64,000 nucleotides of DNA from Vibrio artabrorum (lineage in GTDB: Bacteria; Pseudomonadota; Gammaproteobacteria; Enterobacterales; Vibrionaceae). The DNA lies in contig NZ_AP025459.1 of assembly GCF_024347295.1 (NCBI RefSeq), positions 930,001 through 994,000 of the forward strand, read 5' to 3'. Made by a program: the position numbers and the translations under genes. Below, piece after piece: positions 24,632 through 34,182 of the stretch. The notes under the pieces are model-generated. The model saw nothing but the letters and a program-made list of their open reading frames with translations, did no database searches and was not told the DNA's origin. Every line of letters begins with the position of its first letter. Position 1 is the first letter of the stretch.

Positions 24632-26214
24632 GTGGACTCCTGTCGGCTGCATGTTGAAAATGGGTTAGGTGGCTTAGTGGAAAAACCATACTGTGATGAA
24701 TCACTAATCCATTGATTCCATTTTGGCGGAAGTTCTAACTGTAAAAGCTCTTCCAAATAGTCGTCGCTAAGTTTCTCATCTATATGAGCTTTATGGACGG
24801 CATATATATAGTCAAGTTTGGCGGCAACGGAATATGGATAACTGTGAATGTAGTCCTTTATTTCTTGGATTGATCCAACGTTTTCAATATTAATACAAGT
24901 CGAAGGGGCAATATTTTTAGGCTTCAGTTGGTGGCTTACGGCTTCTCCACGAGATTTGAGACATCCCATTGCTAAATGATAAAGAGAGTACTCACCAAAG
25001 TGGGCGAGCATGGGTAATAACTGAGTGAGCAAATAAGTTGGTTGGCTGTGGAAATTGTTCGCTAGCAGTGTCGAAGCTCTAATCACTTTTTTGTGGGAAA
25101 CCTGAGGGCTATTTTCGATGAGCAATATGCTGCTCTGAAATAGGGCAAGGCTGGCCAAAACCTGCTGCTGTTGTTTTACCGGAAGTTTCAGGTTTACCAA
25201 CTCGGTGAATTGGTTGGCGTGCTCAAGCAAAATACGTTTGTACTTTAGTTGCGTCTCGCGTTGATACGTTGCTTTTAAGGAATTAAAGTGCGCACCAATG
25301 GAATGAATGACATCAATGTCAGCAGCTGAAATGTGGGTAGCATACATATCGCCTAACTTTATGATCATATGTGTGTTATCTGCGTTCTCAGCTAAGTCGA
25401 TGGCCCTGATTGCACGATGGCTGATACTCGGTGTCATCTCAAATGCACGAATCGCCAATTTAAGAGCAGGCAGCAGCATTTTGTGTTTTTCATAGATACA
25501 GCTTAAGCAATCAATAACGCTTAATGAGAGTGGCTGCGCTATCAGAAAATTGTGGAGCTTATCTATGGCTAAATTTGGCTTGCCTAAGCTGTCGAGAATC
25601 AGCGCCTCAGCCACCAATTTGGTTGGGTGCATGTTGGTTTTCGAGTTGTTAATAACGCTAGAGAGTAACTGCCATTTCTTACCTGCAATTAAATGTTCAA
25701 TCAATGTCGCTTCGAACTGAACGCTAGTACCATTAGGGGAGATCGCCAAAGCTTGAGCTAATCTCTCTTGACTGGCAATGGGATACAAATCATTCAGTTG
25801 GGTGAGTTTCTTTGAAACGGACACGGCACTTTGGATCTTTTTACCCAACGTTTGAGTATTAATCGGTTTAGAAACGAAGTGGTGTGCTTCACCTGAAAGG
25901 GCGGTTAATACTGTCTCCTGACGCATATCCCCAGAGAGCAAGATTGTCGCCACCGTATGATCGATGAGGCGGTTTCGATACAGAATACCCAACAGCTCAA
26001 AGCCAGTAAAAGACTGTTCTAAGTGGTAGTCAATGAGGAGTACATGAAAAGAGTGTGTCTCGACCGCTTTAATGGCTTTTCGATAATCGGTCGCAATAAA
26101 AATACAGTCGCGCGAAACTCCCAAACTAGCCAGTTGCTGCTTAATAAGTATTGTTGCACTTTTAGAGTCGTCGACAATTAAAACCCGTAGGTTCGCTGGT
26201 AAGGTCAAATCCAT
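24625..26214 (-). CDS. Response regulator receiver with C-terminal helical-repeat domain
   Basis: The N-terminal 125 residues are a receiver domain: Asp15-Asp16 acidic pair, phospho-acceptor Asp62 in LLIDYHLE, Ser/Thr region ILLSGD, and conserved Lys116 in FVSKPI. The remaining 400 residues are alpha-helical and TPR-like (pairs of helices such as SLSVIDCLSCIYEKHKMLLP), with no DNA-binding, EAL, GGDEF or phosphatase motif. The output is probably protein binding. ATG 26214 is preferred (GAGGA just upstream) over a TTG at 26229; this gives 529 residues. It overlaps the downstream Hpt gene by 7 nt and should work with it. Similar receiver plus TPR proteins occur in Vibrio and relatives, but I know of no established function. 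Confidence 0.8.
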   Translation of the reverse strand: MDLTLPANLRVLIVDDSKSATILIKQQLASLGVSRDCIFIATDYRKAIKAVETHSFHVLLIDYHLEQSFTGFELLGILYRNRLIDHTVATILLSGDMRQETVLTALSGEAHHFVSKPINTQTLGKKIQSAVSVSKKLTQLNDLYPIASQERLAQALAISPNGTSVQFEATLIEHLIAGKKWQLLSSVINNSKTNMHPTKLVAEALILDSLGKPNLAIDKLHNFLIAQPLSLSVIDCLSCIYEKHKMLLPALKLAIRAFEMTPSISHRAIRAIDLAENADNTHMIIKLGDMYATHISAADIDVIHSIGAHFNSLKATYQRETQLKYKRILLEHANQFTELVNLKLPVKQQQQVLASLALFQSSILLIENSPQVSHKKVIRASTLLANNFHSQPTYLLTQLLPMLAHFGEYSLYHLAMGCLKSRGEAVSHQLKPKNIAPSTCINIENVGSIQEIKDYIHSYPYSVAAKLDYIYAVHKAHIDEKLSDDYLEELLQLELPPKWNQWISDSSQYGFSTKPPNPFSTCSRQESTC

Positions 26215-26402
26215 TTTCCTCAATACCAAATGCTATTTTTAATCTAGGCGTCAAGTTGTACACTGTCAAGGTGCCTATATCATAAACAAACACTTGATAA
26301 ACTATTGGTAATTAACGAGTATTCGATAACGTTTATGGAAGTGTTTAAACGAAGATTGTGTTGGCCTTATTTTTCGCATTATACGAGTTTAACCAATAAA
26401 AA

Positions 26403-26428
26403 AGAGGCAAGCCGATAAGCTTACCTCT
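26403..26428 (-). terminator. Terminator of the emrAB-like operon
   Basis: Leftward reading gives AGAGGTAAGC / GCTTGCCTCT (10 bp with one U-G pair) with a 6-nt loop, followed by six T. It sits about 70 nt past the stop of the MFS exporter gene. Confidence 0.8.
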
Positions 26429-26500
26429 CTGTTTTGTTAAGCGAGATTTTATTCGAAATATTACCCGTTACTTGCGCTTTATTTACTCAAAACTCTAGTG

Positions 26501-28051
26501 TTAATCACGCATGTTAAGAATTAATACTGCTGCTAGAGCCAAGAATGCCGTCATGATTAAGAACACATCGTTGTAAGCCATGATTGAAGCGTCACGCTGC
26601 ATTGTACCAAGTAAGCTTGCTTGTGCTTGTTGCATCGCCGTTGCGGCATCGCTCCCTGATTGAATAAAAAAAGCTTGTTTTTGCTGAAGTGTTTGCCACC
26701 CAAGCTGACTCACCGAAGGTAATGACTCCTTGATGTGAGCCAAATGTTCACGCGTTTTATTATCAAGTAGCGTAGCGATAATCGCGATACTGAAAGCACC
26801 ACCTAAGTTTCGCATTACGTTGGATAAGGTGGATGCATCTGGCGTATCCATTTTACTGATGTTTTTCATGGCAACCAAAGACAGCGGAACCATGATAAAC
26901 GGGCTCCCAATTGCACGTAGAACCATGGATAAGATCAGCTGTTGCCCACCAAAATCGGTTGTCATATGAGTATTTACGTAACAACTGAAACTGAACATCG
27001 CGAAGCCAAAGGTTACCAAATACTTAGGTTTAATAATTTGCGTTAGCTTGGGTACGATTGGGAAGATCAGCAGCTGTGGGAAACCCATCCACATGATCAC
27101 TTCACCAATTTCCATCGCGTTATATTGCTGAATCTGAGTGAGGTACATCGGCAGAACATAAATGGAACCCAGTAAAGCCATCCCTAAAATCAGATAGGCG
27201 ATACAAGACATCGCAAATTGTCCATCCCGCAACAGTCGCAAATTCACCAAGGGTTTTTTATGTTGTAATTCATTGAGAACGAAATAGACCAAACTGACGG
27301 CGGAGACAATGCTTAAACCAATGATCAGGCTTGAGCTGAACCACTCTTCACGGTTACCTTCTTCCAATACCACTTCTAAGCAACCTAACCCGAGAGCCAT
27401 GGTCACGATACCAAACCAGTCAGCTTTTTTCAGGGTACCAAGGTCGAGTTTTTCATCGTCTAAGCCATAACGGATCATAGTGATCACAAGCAGAGCTGGT
27501 GGAATGTTGACGTAGAAAATATAGTGCCAAGAGAAGTTCTCGGTCAGCCAACCACCAAATGTTGGACCAATCGAGGGAGCAAAGGTCGCGGTTACCCCGA
27601 ATAAGGCCATACCAACGGCACGTTTGTTGATGGGCAATAATTGAACGACCAATGAGAAAGCGAGTGGGATTAATGCACCACCACTGAATCCCTGCATCGC
27701 CCGGAATACAATCATCGAAGTCATATTCCATGAGATTGAACACAACAAAGATGAAAGGGTAAAAATGAGCGTGGTCCAAATAATATAACGGCGTTTACCA
27801 AGCGCTCTAGAAAGCCAGCCACTGAGTGGGATAGCGATCATCTCGGCGACTAAATAAGACGTAGAGATCCATGAGCTTTCATCTAAGGTTGCAGACAGCG
27901 CACCTTGAATGTCTTTCAGAGATGAATTGGTGATCTGAATATCCAAGATCGCCATAAATGCGCCAATTAAGCCCCCAAATAGGGCGATCCAGTTGCGACT
28001 CGATACTTCGCTTTCATCATGAGTTGGGGCGACAGCAGCAGCGTTGCTCAT
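26501..28051 (-). CDS. emrB: EmrB/QacA-type (DHA2) multidrug MFS transporter
   Basis: This 516-residue inner-membrane protein has about 14 hydrophobic helices, typical of the 14-TM drug:H+ antiporter family. It carries the family signatures LDIQITNSSLKDIQGAL in the first helix region and ALGKRRYIIWTTLIF in the loop between helices 2 and 3, and GGALIPLAFSL later. ATG 28051 is chosen since ACGAGG lies upstream, leaving a 4-nt gap from the stop of the adaptor gene; a start at 28081 would overlap that gene. With the adaptor and an outer-membrane TolC encoded elsewhere it would export hydrophobic drugs or toxic acids. Substrate is unknown. The symbol reflects family resemblance rather than proven orthology. 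Confidence 0.88.
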   Translation of the reverse strand: MSNAAAVAPTHDESEVSSRNWIALFGGLIGAFMAILDIQITNSSLKDIQGALSATLDESSWISTSYLVAEMIAIPLSGWLSRALGKRRYIIWTTLIFTLSSLLCSISWNMTSMIVFRAMQGFSGGALIPLAFSLVVQLLPINKRAVGMALFGVTATFAPSIGPTFGGWLTENFSWHYIFYVNIPPALLVITMIRYGLDDEKLDLGTLKKADWFGIVTMALGLGCLEVVLEEGNREEWFSSSLIIGLSIVSAVSLVYFVLNELQHKKPLVNLRLLRDGQFAMSCIAYLILGMALLGSIYVLPMYLTQIQQYNAMEIGEVIMWMGFPQLLIFPIVPKLTQIIKPKYLVTFGFAMFSFSCYVNTHMTTDFGGQQLILSMVLRAIGSPFIMVPLSLVAMKNISKMDTPDASTLSNVMRNLGGAFSIAIIATLLDNKTREHLAHIKESLPSVSQLGWQTLQQKQAFFIQSGSDAATAMQQAQASLLGTMQRDASIMAYNDVFLIMTAFLALAAVLILNMRD

Positions 28052-28055
28052 GGAT

Positions 28056-29120
28056 CTAGCCTCGTTTGTCGATCGTTGCAACTACAGACAAACCAGGAAG
28101 CAATCGACCTTTCAATTCTTGTTGATCTGGAATGGTAATTTTCACTGGTACACGTTGAACGATTTTAGTGAAATTGCCCGTTGCATTCTCCGGTGGTAGT
28201 AACGCGAATTTTGCACCCGTCGCAGGGGAGAAACTGTCAACTACGCCTTCAAGCGGCTGGCCTGGGAAAGCGTCTAACTCAATTTCAACGGTTTGACCTT
28301 TGTGAATGCCGCTTAATTGTGTTTCTTTAAAGTTGGCTTCAATCCACACTTGATTATTCGGTACTAAACTCAGAAGTGGCGCGCCAGCTTGCACCAATAA
28401 ACCTTCGCGCACGCTACGCTTACCAATCACACCATCTGTGGGAGCATAAACTTTGGTGTACTCGAGGTTAAGTTGTGCCTGTTCACGTTGTGCTTTCGCT
28501 TCCGCTACCGATGCTTGTGCTTGTTCGATTTCGCTCGCAATAACCGTGAGTTGGTCATGACTTGCGACCAAATTAGCTTTTGCTTCTTCCAACTCGGCTT
28601 GAGTGACTTTTTGTTGTGCTGCCATGCTGTCAACTTCATCTTGTGAAGCATATTTGCGCTTTAACAGACTACGAGATCGCTCGGCTTGTTGAAGTGCGCG
28701 TTCGTATCCTGCTTGTGCGGAATCAACGCGGCTCTCTGCTTGATTAATTTGACTACGTTGTAACGTTTGTTTGGCAATTAAGTTTTGTACGCTTGATTGA
28801 ACGACCGCTAAGTGCGCATTCGCCTGAATGAGTGCGGATTGATAATCACGGTCATCAATTTGAACCAACAAATCGCCTTTTTTAACGGATTGGTTATCAC
28901 TGACATAAGACTTAACAATGTAACCCGAGACCTTAGGGCTAATGTTGGTAATGTCACCTTGCAGATAGGCGTTATCCGTCGATTCAAAGTACTGGCCATA
29001 GCCGTACCAGTATCCAGCGCCAGCTAACCCCAATGACAGCATGATTGCCGTCGCAATAAGCGGTGCTTTTTTACGTTTTTTTGTGCTTACTGTCTGGGAA
29101 GCGCTGTTGTTCTCTGCCAT
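28056..29120 (-). CDS. emrA: EmrA/HlyD-type periplasmic adaptor subunit
   Basis: The 354-residue protein has one N-terminal membrane helix at about residues 20-41. Split lipoyl halves follow (TNISPKVSGYIVKSYVSDNQ and then YAPTDGVIGKRSVREG), separated by a long Ala/Gln/Glu-rich coiled coil (about 90-215), and a C-terminal barrel. This is the EmrA plan. It is the first gene of the operon with the MFS exporter and is divergent from a LysR regulator. It should span the periplasm to TolC. Confidence 0.88.
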   Translation of the reverse strand: MAENNSASQTVSTKKRKKAPLIATAIMLSLGLAGAGYWYGYGQYFESTDNAYLQGDITNISPKVSGYIVKSYVSDNQSVKKGDLLVQIDDRDYQSALIQANAHLAVVQSSVQNLIAKQTLQRSQINQAESRVDSAQAGYERALQQAERSRSLLKRKYASQDEVDSMAAQQKVTQAELEEAKANLVASHDQLTVIASEIEQAQASVAEAKAQREQAQLNLEYTKVYAPTDGVIGKRSVREGLLVQAGAPLLSLVPNNQVWIEANFKETQLSGIHKGQTVEIELDAFPGQPLEGVVDSFSPATGAKFALLPPENATGNFTKIVQRVPVKITIPDQQELKGRLLPGLSVVATIDKRG

Positions 29121-29245
29121 TTTATTCTCATTTTCTATTTATTTGGATGTAACGAATTGTAAACGAAACTTATTGATTGATAAGATAGGAAAAAAGGGAA
29201 ACACTGTTGCACAAATATAACTAATAGATTTTTTGGAGAAGTACG

Positions 29246-30148
29246 ATGGACTTAAATGCGGTGACTGTTTTTACGCAAGTCGTTGATTGTGGGAGTTTCA
29301 CACAAGCTGCTGAAGCATTGAACATGACAAAATCGACGGTTAGCCGAAAACTAGCAGATCTCGAACAGCATTTAGGTGTGAGATTGATCACTCGTTCGAC
29401 CCGTAGTTTAGTGTTAACGCCAGAAGGGGACCGTTTTTATCAATTGAGCATGCAAATGCATGACATTATGAATCAAGCGGAATTAGAAGTTTCAGCCAAT
29501 CAGGATCTGATACGCGGTCCTTTAAACGTAGTACTGCCTGTCGAGCTTGGTCATCAGGTGCTCGCTAAATATATCCATAGCTTTCTGCTAGAGCATCCAA
29601 ACGTGACGATGAATTTGGAACTGAGTAACCGAGAAGTCGACATCATTGGAGAAGGGATAGATCTGTACGCTCAAATTGGTGACTTAGAAGACTCCAGTTT
29701 AGTCTCTCGTTACTTAACGACCTCTGGGCGTGTATTGGTTGCCAGCCCCAAATATTTAGAACGGTTTGGACAAATAGAGTCACCAATGGATCTCAAGGCA
29801 CCCTTTCGAATGATTGAGGTCGTGAACAAGGCGGCGCGTATACCTAAATGGAAACTGCAATTAGAAGACGGTGAGGTGGCTTTGATCGATCTGCCTTGTC
29901 AGTTACGAGTGAATACCATCACGGCCTGCTTAACGGCCTGTGTGGACGGGCTTGGCTTAGCTGTACTTCCTGAATTCATTTGTCGTGAACACTTCAAGAC
30001 AGGTAAGTTGATTCATCTGTTATCTGAATATGAGATGCCAGAGGTTTCAGTCAGTCTCGTGTATGCAGACAGACAGTTGATGCCGAAACGTAAGAAAGTC
30101 TTTATCGACTATCTATTGACGGCCTTTCAAAATAGGAAGCAAAAGTAA
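29246..30148 (+). CDS. LysR-family transcriptional regulator
   Basis: The 300-residue protein has an N-terminal winged HTH (about residues 1-60: MDLNAVTVFTQVVDCGSFTQ, then AAEALNMTKSTVSRKLADLE) and a periplasmic-binding-like effector domain (about 88-295). TTGGAGAAGT precedes the ATG. It is divergent from the emrAB-like operon across 125 bp, the usual arrangement for a LysR regulator controlling its neighbour. The sequence resembles the subgroup with short DNA-binding linker and RSTRSLVLTPEG, common for efflux and quinone/aldehyde-response regulators. The inducer is unknown. Confidence 0.88.
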   Translation: MDLNAVTVFTQVVDCGSFTQAAEALNMTKSTVSRKLADLEQHLGVRLITRSTRSLVLTPEGDRFYQLSMQMHDIMNQAELEVSANQDLIRGPLNVVLPVELGHQVLAKYIHSFLLEHPNVTMNLELSNREVDIIGEGIDLYAQIGDLEDSSLVSRYLTTSGRVLVASPKYLERFGQIESPMDLKAPFRMIEVVNKAARIPKWKLQLEDGEVALIDLPCQLRVNTITACLTACVDGLGLAVLPEFICREHFKTGKLIHLLSEYEMPEVSVSLVYADRQLMPKRKKVFIDYLLTAFQNRKQK

Positions 30149-30188
30149 CGGACTAAACCTTACTGGTTAAGTGTTTAGGCTTCCTATT
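30131..30188. terminator. Bidirectional stem-loop between convergent genes
   Basis: AATAGGAAGC (30131-30140) pairs perfectly with GCTTCCTATT (30179-30188), and CTAAAC / GTTTAG makes a second inner stem. The structure begins within the last codons of the LysR gene and ends before the convergent hydrolase gene. It is plausible as a shared terminator, although the U-tracts are weak. Confidence 0.4.
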
Positions 30189-30216
30189 ATTCGTTATTGT
30201 CTAAACTGTATCGAAG

Positions 30217-32619
30217 TTAACTATGATTGGGCTGCCAGTCGACGACTTGTCCATTCGCTAATATAGCTTTGATCGATAGGCCAGCAATATCGATACCGTT
30301 GTGACGAAATGCCTTGCTGGAGAAGTTGGCTATGATCTTACTCCCGTCACTGAACTCGGTTTGTTGAACATCGCCGGTCTTATCTAACCATTCGAAATCG
30401 ACCAACTGTTTATCCCATAACTGTTCGTGGATCGGTTCAAAGCCATCTTGATAGTGTTTGAGTGCTTTGATTCTCGGGCTTGAACTTGATAAAGCTTCAT
30501 CTCTGGTTAAGTGAACCATCGGTGGTGTGTTATACAACATGGCGGTTAAGTCACGTTCTGCTTTTACATTAGTGAACTTGAGGCTGTCTGAATGCCAATG
30601 GTGCGTATTGATTACTTCATCATGGAAAACGGCTTGGTAAAGCGGAATCCGATATTGTGGCGAAAACAGTAGCGACTTATAGGGCTCTTTAACCTCGGCC
30701 GGCTTAAAGAAGAAGTCGGGCTTGTGGTCTGGGTACCAACGACCTAAGTAATAGGGAGACTGGCGGTTCTCTTTCATCTCTTTATCTGTCCAACCAAAAC
30801 CAACCGTTTCTAAGCCGTGTGCAAACGCGATGCCTTTTGTTGTTAGGCTGTTGCCGTCTTCAGATCCTAATACTAACGATGGTTGCTCGCTAAGCCACTG
30901 CATTCGGTTGTTGAAGGCTGAAAGCATGTCCGACTCGTTTGTATTGCCATTTCCATTGTTGTAGCTATGACTCTTGATATGATTGTCTATAGAGCCGCTG
31001 TAATCTTCACGGGCCATGGCGGTTGCATCAACATCTAAGAACAAGCTGTTGAAGTTCCCGAACCTCATAATGTCTTGAGCGCGCTGCTTGACGTATTCTA
31101 AATGGCAGTTCGGATTTAGATAGAATCCGTTACCTCGAAACCCTTTTTTTAGGCTGCCATCTGCCATTTCAATGGCACAACTCTGACGCATCGGCTCTGG
31201 TAATTGAGCGGTTAGCCAGTTGTCATTGAGCTTCGCAGGAATGGCTGTGTTGTAGGAATCGTAGGTGCCGACCAGATATCCGGACTGTTTTGCCAGAGCC
31301 ACAGCGTTAGGTTGATAGAATGCTGGCATCCAATTATCGAATCCGAGCCACAGTTTGTTTAAGCCTGCCTTATTTAGATTGGCGATCATGCCTGAAGACA
31401 ACGCTTGTCCCCAAGTCTCTGGCGAGTTTAGGTAAGGGGAAGCGTGCTCTAGCAACCAGTTCTTCTTATCCTGTGCTGCTTTGTATTGCGCTTTAATCGT
31501 GTTGTTTTTGAGTGTCGGATTACCAACAGGATATAACACCTGCAATGACTGGCTAATAGAGTCCAACAATAGTTGTTTGTGATACTGACTGAACCAATCT
31601 TTTCCCTTGGATAGTGACGACAGCTCTCTGTTCGCTTCCGCAGAAACGTTGAGTTTAGAGCCCTCGAGATACCATGTTTTCAATCCCCACCAGTCACTCA
31701 CATCTTGGATGCTTAATGGGTCTTTGCCAAATAGGTAAACGTGGCTTGCGCCGATTAGCTTACTCACATCTGGATTGTGTTTTTGTTTAACAACCAGTGT
31801 TTCAGAAAGGTTATTTTCGATGCGCCAATCGCGGTAGTGTTTCGCTCCATCTAACCATGAGTCTCCAAGGGTGATACGAACAATAAAAGGCTGTGATTGA
31901 TTGAGCATCGTAAATTGGTGTAATGCCTTCATATCAATTTTGGTCTTTGAATTAGATGAGTTATCAGAGGATGCATCTGAAAAGAGCAGTTGATTGTTGG
32001 TCGCATTAACCATCTGATAGCTAATGAAATGATTGTTTTGCTGCACAGTCCAAAAAGGCATCTTTAAGTCTTGAGTGGTATTGCTTCCAGAATAGTTGCC
32101 GACGAGATAGCTTGCCCAAAGCTTGTTATCAATAGGCACGCGCATGCCTTCACTAAAGGGTAGAAATAGTGTCTGAGTTTGTTGTTCTGCAAGATCAAAC
32201 CACGCCAACTCAATGGGCTTGTTTCGTTTCACCTGAATATTCGAAGGCAAGCTGAACTGAAAAGTGAGCTGGCCTTGATTAAGCTCTGCCTCAACGTTTA
32301 TCCCACTAGGCACTAAGGTCCAAGTGGCGATTTTTGCTGAGTCAGCTTTATCGGATAAGCCAATGATCAGGTTGGTCATTTTCTGTGGTTGGCTATCAAC
32401 GGTGAGAGCACCGCTGTTAACGCTTAAGTCATTCCAATCTATCTCTAGAGTATTCGATGATATAGAGACGATATTGCTCGTAGTGGTGTTAGCGCTAACG
32501 CTGCTATTACTGGTGAGCGTTATTTGGCGCGCTTGTGCATTGGATGAAAACAGACAAGCTGTTGTTAAAGCCACAATGGCACAATTAGAAAGATTGAGTG
32601 GGTGACGTACGCTGAGCAT
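30217..32619 (-). CDS. Secreted glycoside-hydrolase-like protein
   Basis: This is an 800-residue protein with a signal peptide (cleavage probably after SNAQA, about residue 30), a beta-rich N-terminal region (about 35-260), a probable TIM-barrel core (about 280-640) and a small beta-rich C-terminal domain. In the core, NSLFLDVDATAMAREDYSG is followed by SLVLGSEDGNSL. Asp and Glu residues in this spacing resemble the nucleophile and acid/base pair of retaining alpha-glycosidases such as the GH101/GH129-like group. That family placement is inference and the substrate is not evident. It lies 103 nt downstream of the vxrABC-like genes on the same strand, with GGA before the ATG, so it may belong to that regulon. 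It could act on host or algal glycans, or on the cell's own envelope polysaccharide. Confidence 0.6.
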   Translation of the reverse strand: MLSVRHPLNLSNCAIVALTTACLFSSNAQARQITLTSNSSVSANTTTSNIVSISSNTLEIDWNDLSVNSGALTVDSQPQKMTNLIIGLSDKADSAKIATWTLVPSGINVEAELNQGQLTFQFSLPSNIQVKRNKPIELAWFDLAEQQTQTLFLPFSEGMRVPIDNKLWASYLVGNYSGSNTTQDLKMPFWTVQQNNHFISYQMVNATNNQLLFSDASSDNSSNSKTKIDMKALHQFTMLNQSQPFIVRITLGDSWLDGAKHYRDWRIENNLSETLVVKQKHNPDVSKLIGASHVYLFGKDPLSIQDVSDWWGLKTWYLEGSKLNVSAEANRELSSLSKGKDWFSQYHKQLLLDSISQSLQVLYPVGNPTLKNNTIKAQYKAAQDKKNWLLEHASPYLNSPETWGQALSSGMIANLNKAGLNKLWLGFDNWMPAFYQPNAVALAKQSGYLVGTYDSYNTAIPAKLNDNWLTAQLPEPMRQSCAIEMADGSLKKGFRGNGFYLNPNCHLEYVKQRAQDIMRFGNFNSLFLDVDATAMAREDYSGSIDNHIKSHSYNNGNGNTNESDMLSAFNNRMQWLSEQPSLVLGSEDGNSLTTKGIAFAHGLETVGFGWTDKEMKENRQSPYYLGRWYPDHKPDFFFKPAEVKEPYKSLLFSPQYRIPLYQAVFHDEVINTHHWHSDSLKFTNVKAERDLTAMLYNTPPMVHLTRDEALSSSSPRIKALKHYQDGFEPIHEQLWDKQLVDFEWLDKTGDVQQTEFSDGSKIIANFSSKAFRHNGIDIAGLSIKAILANGQVVDWQPNHS

Positions 32620-32722
32620 ATTTAGATTCCGTAAAGGGTAAGTACGGTTATTACACCTAAGTAGCGCGAGTGCTTTGTCACCTATATGTCTCTATTTTCT
32701 GTTTGGCTTTAGTGGTATTCCA

Positions 32723-33535
32723 TTAGAAAGGTACGGCGACGCGCTGCACATATTGGACTTCAATTGCGCCTTGGTATTCAAACATTTCAACCGAAGCACT
32801 CAAGTGCTTGGCTTTGGTTCCAAGTGGACTTTCTGTGGGAACGGGTGCTTGCGCTGTTTTGATTGGCACTTTGTAGCCTAACAGGTTGTAGTTATCATCA
32901 AACCATTGCCAACTCACATTAGCATCGGGGCAACTGTCGATCACTTTTGGAGGTGAGAGCACGATATGTGGTTCGCTGAGTTTACTCTCGAGCGTCAGCC
33001 ATCGATTGCTGTCATTTAAAGCGACAACAATAGGGTAGTGATTTGAATCTATCTTTAGTTGATAAACACCAGATTCGGGTTTGATGAACATTTCATTGGT
33101 TTCAATCTCTTGATACTCATTATTGGAAGCGAGTTGTCCATCAAGAAGGACTTTGCCTTTAGGCGATACTAAAGAAAGAGTTTGGGTTTCTAAGCCTTTG
33201 TTTAGTTGCTCGGCAGAGACTTTGATTTGATAACCGTGTGACGACAGGCCATAGCGTCGAATGAAACTGACTTGAATGTGGTGTTTCGGCTCAGCACTTT
33301 GTTTTAGTGAGGTTCCACATTGAGTTTGGCTCAATATCTCTTGTTTGACTGGCAGCCAAAGTTCACTATCGAGTGTTTGTTGATCGAGTGCGATTTGCAG
33401 CTCTTGCCACGCAACTTGAGGTTGACCATCAAGCAGCGATTGATAGGTGTGCTGCAATGGCGTGTCGGTAAACCATGCCGCATGACTTACGAGCGGCAAG
33501 GTGCAGAGCAGTGCCGCTAACGAAGGAACTTTCAT
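32723..33535 (-). CDS. vxrC: VxrC-like periplasmic protein (DUF2861 family)
   Basis: The 270-residue protein has a signal peptide (MKVPSLAALLCTLPLVSHAA), two Cys in the mature part, and no membrane helix after the signal. The gene order kinase-regulator-this gene matches vxrABC of V. cholerae, where VxrC is a DUF2861 protein. Its ATG overlaps the stop of vxrB by one base (TAATG), so it is translationally coupled. In V. cholerae the Vxr system responds to cell-wall damage and controls type VI secretion, envelope synthesis and biofilm. The molecular role of VxrC is not established. Confidence 0.75.
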   Translation of the reverse strand: MKVPSLAALLCTLPLVSHAAWFTDTPLQHTYQSLLDGQPQVAWQELQIALDQQTLDSELWLPVKQEILSQTQCGTSLKQSAEPKHHIQVSFIRRYGLSSHGYQIKVSAEQLNKGLETQTLSLVSPKGKVLLDGQLASNNEYQEIETNEMFIKPESGVYQLKIDSNHYPIVVALNDSNRWLTLESKLSEPHIVLSPPKVIDSCPDANVSWQWFDDNYNLLGYKVPIKTAQAPVPTESPLGTKAKHLSASVEMFEYQGAIEVQYVQRVAVPF

Positions 33536-34182
33536 TATGATTCCCCGGCTAAGCGGTAACCAACGCCGCGATGTGTTTCGATATTCAATGTCGGCAGCTT
33601 CTGGCGTAAGCGTAGGATGTGATTATCAATGGTTCGGGTACTAGGAAAGGCCTGATACCCCCAAATCTTATTGAGTAACTCATCTCGGTGAAACACACGA
33701 CTTTGGTTCTGCACAAACAGTACCAATAGTTGAAATTCTTTAGGTTTTAGTGTGACTGGGCTTTCATCCAGATAAGCGATCCGCTCCGACAAGTTGATTT
33801 GGATATTTGCGTAATTTAAGAGGCTCACCCCTAACGGACGAAGCTGGGTAATGACTCGGGCGAGCAATTCGTCGTTCGAAAATGGCTTAGTGACGTAATC
33901 TTTGGCACCCGCCATTAAACCTTCAACACGTTGTTGAACTTCTACTTTAGCGGTTAACACAATCACAGGCAGCGCTTTGAGGAGCAACCAGTTTGGAAGG
34001 TGTTGCAAGCTGTCCCCATCTTCAAGCTGTCGATCCAGTATCACTAGATCGGCGCGGAACCATTGCTTACTGGCACTCTCTGAATCCTTCGCCCAAAGGC
34101 ATTGGTAACCATTGGATTCAAAGAAGCTGACGAGGCCTTGTCCAAGCAGTTGGTCGTCTTCAATCAGCAGTAGGGTGTTCAT
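33535..34182 (-). CDS. vxrB: VxrB-like OmpR/PhoB-family response regulator
   Basis: This 215-residue protein has a receiver domain (acidic pair in LLLIEDDQLL, phospho-acceptor Asp50 in LVILDRQLEDG, Lys99 in DYVTKP) and a C-terminal winged helix (about 125-212, ending NHILRLRQKLPTLNIETHRG). The ATG at 34182 is chosen because the receiver begins there (MNTLLLIEDD) and TTGGAA precedes it; it overlaps the kinase gene by 23 nt. It is the partner of the adjacent VxrA-like kinase. In V. cholerae VxrB activates type VI secretion and cell-wall genes. Confidence 0.85.
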   Translation of the reverse strand: MNTLLLIEDDQLLGQGLVSFFESNGYQCLWAKDSESASKQWFRADLVILDRQLEDGDSLQHLPNWLLLKALPVIVLTAKVEVQQRVEGLMAGAKDYVTKPFSNDELLARVITQLRPLGVSLLNYANIQINLSERIAYLDESPVTLKPKEFQLLVLFVQNQSRVFHRDELLNKIWGYQAFPSTRTIDNHILRLRQKLPTLNIETHRGVGYRLAGES

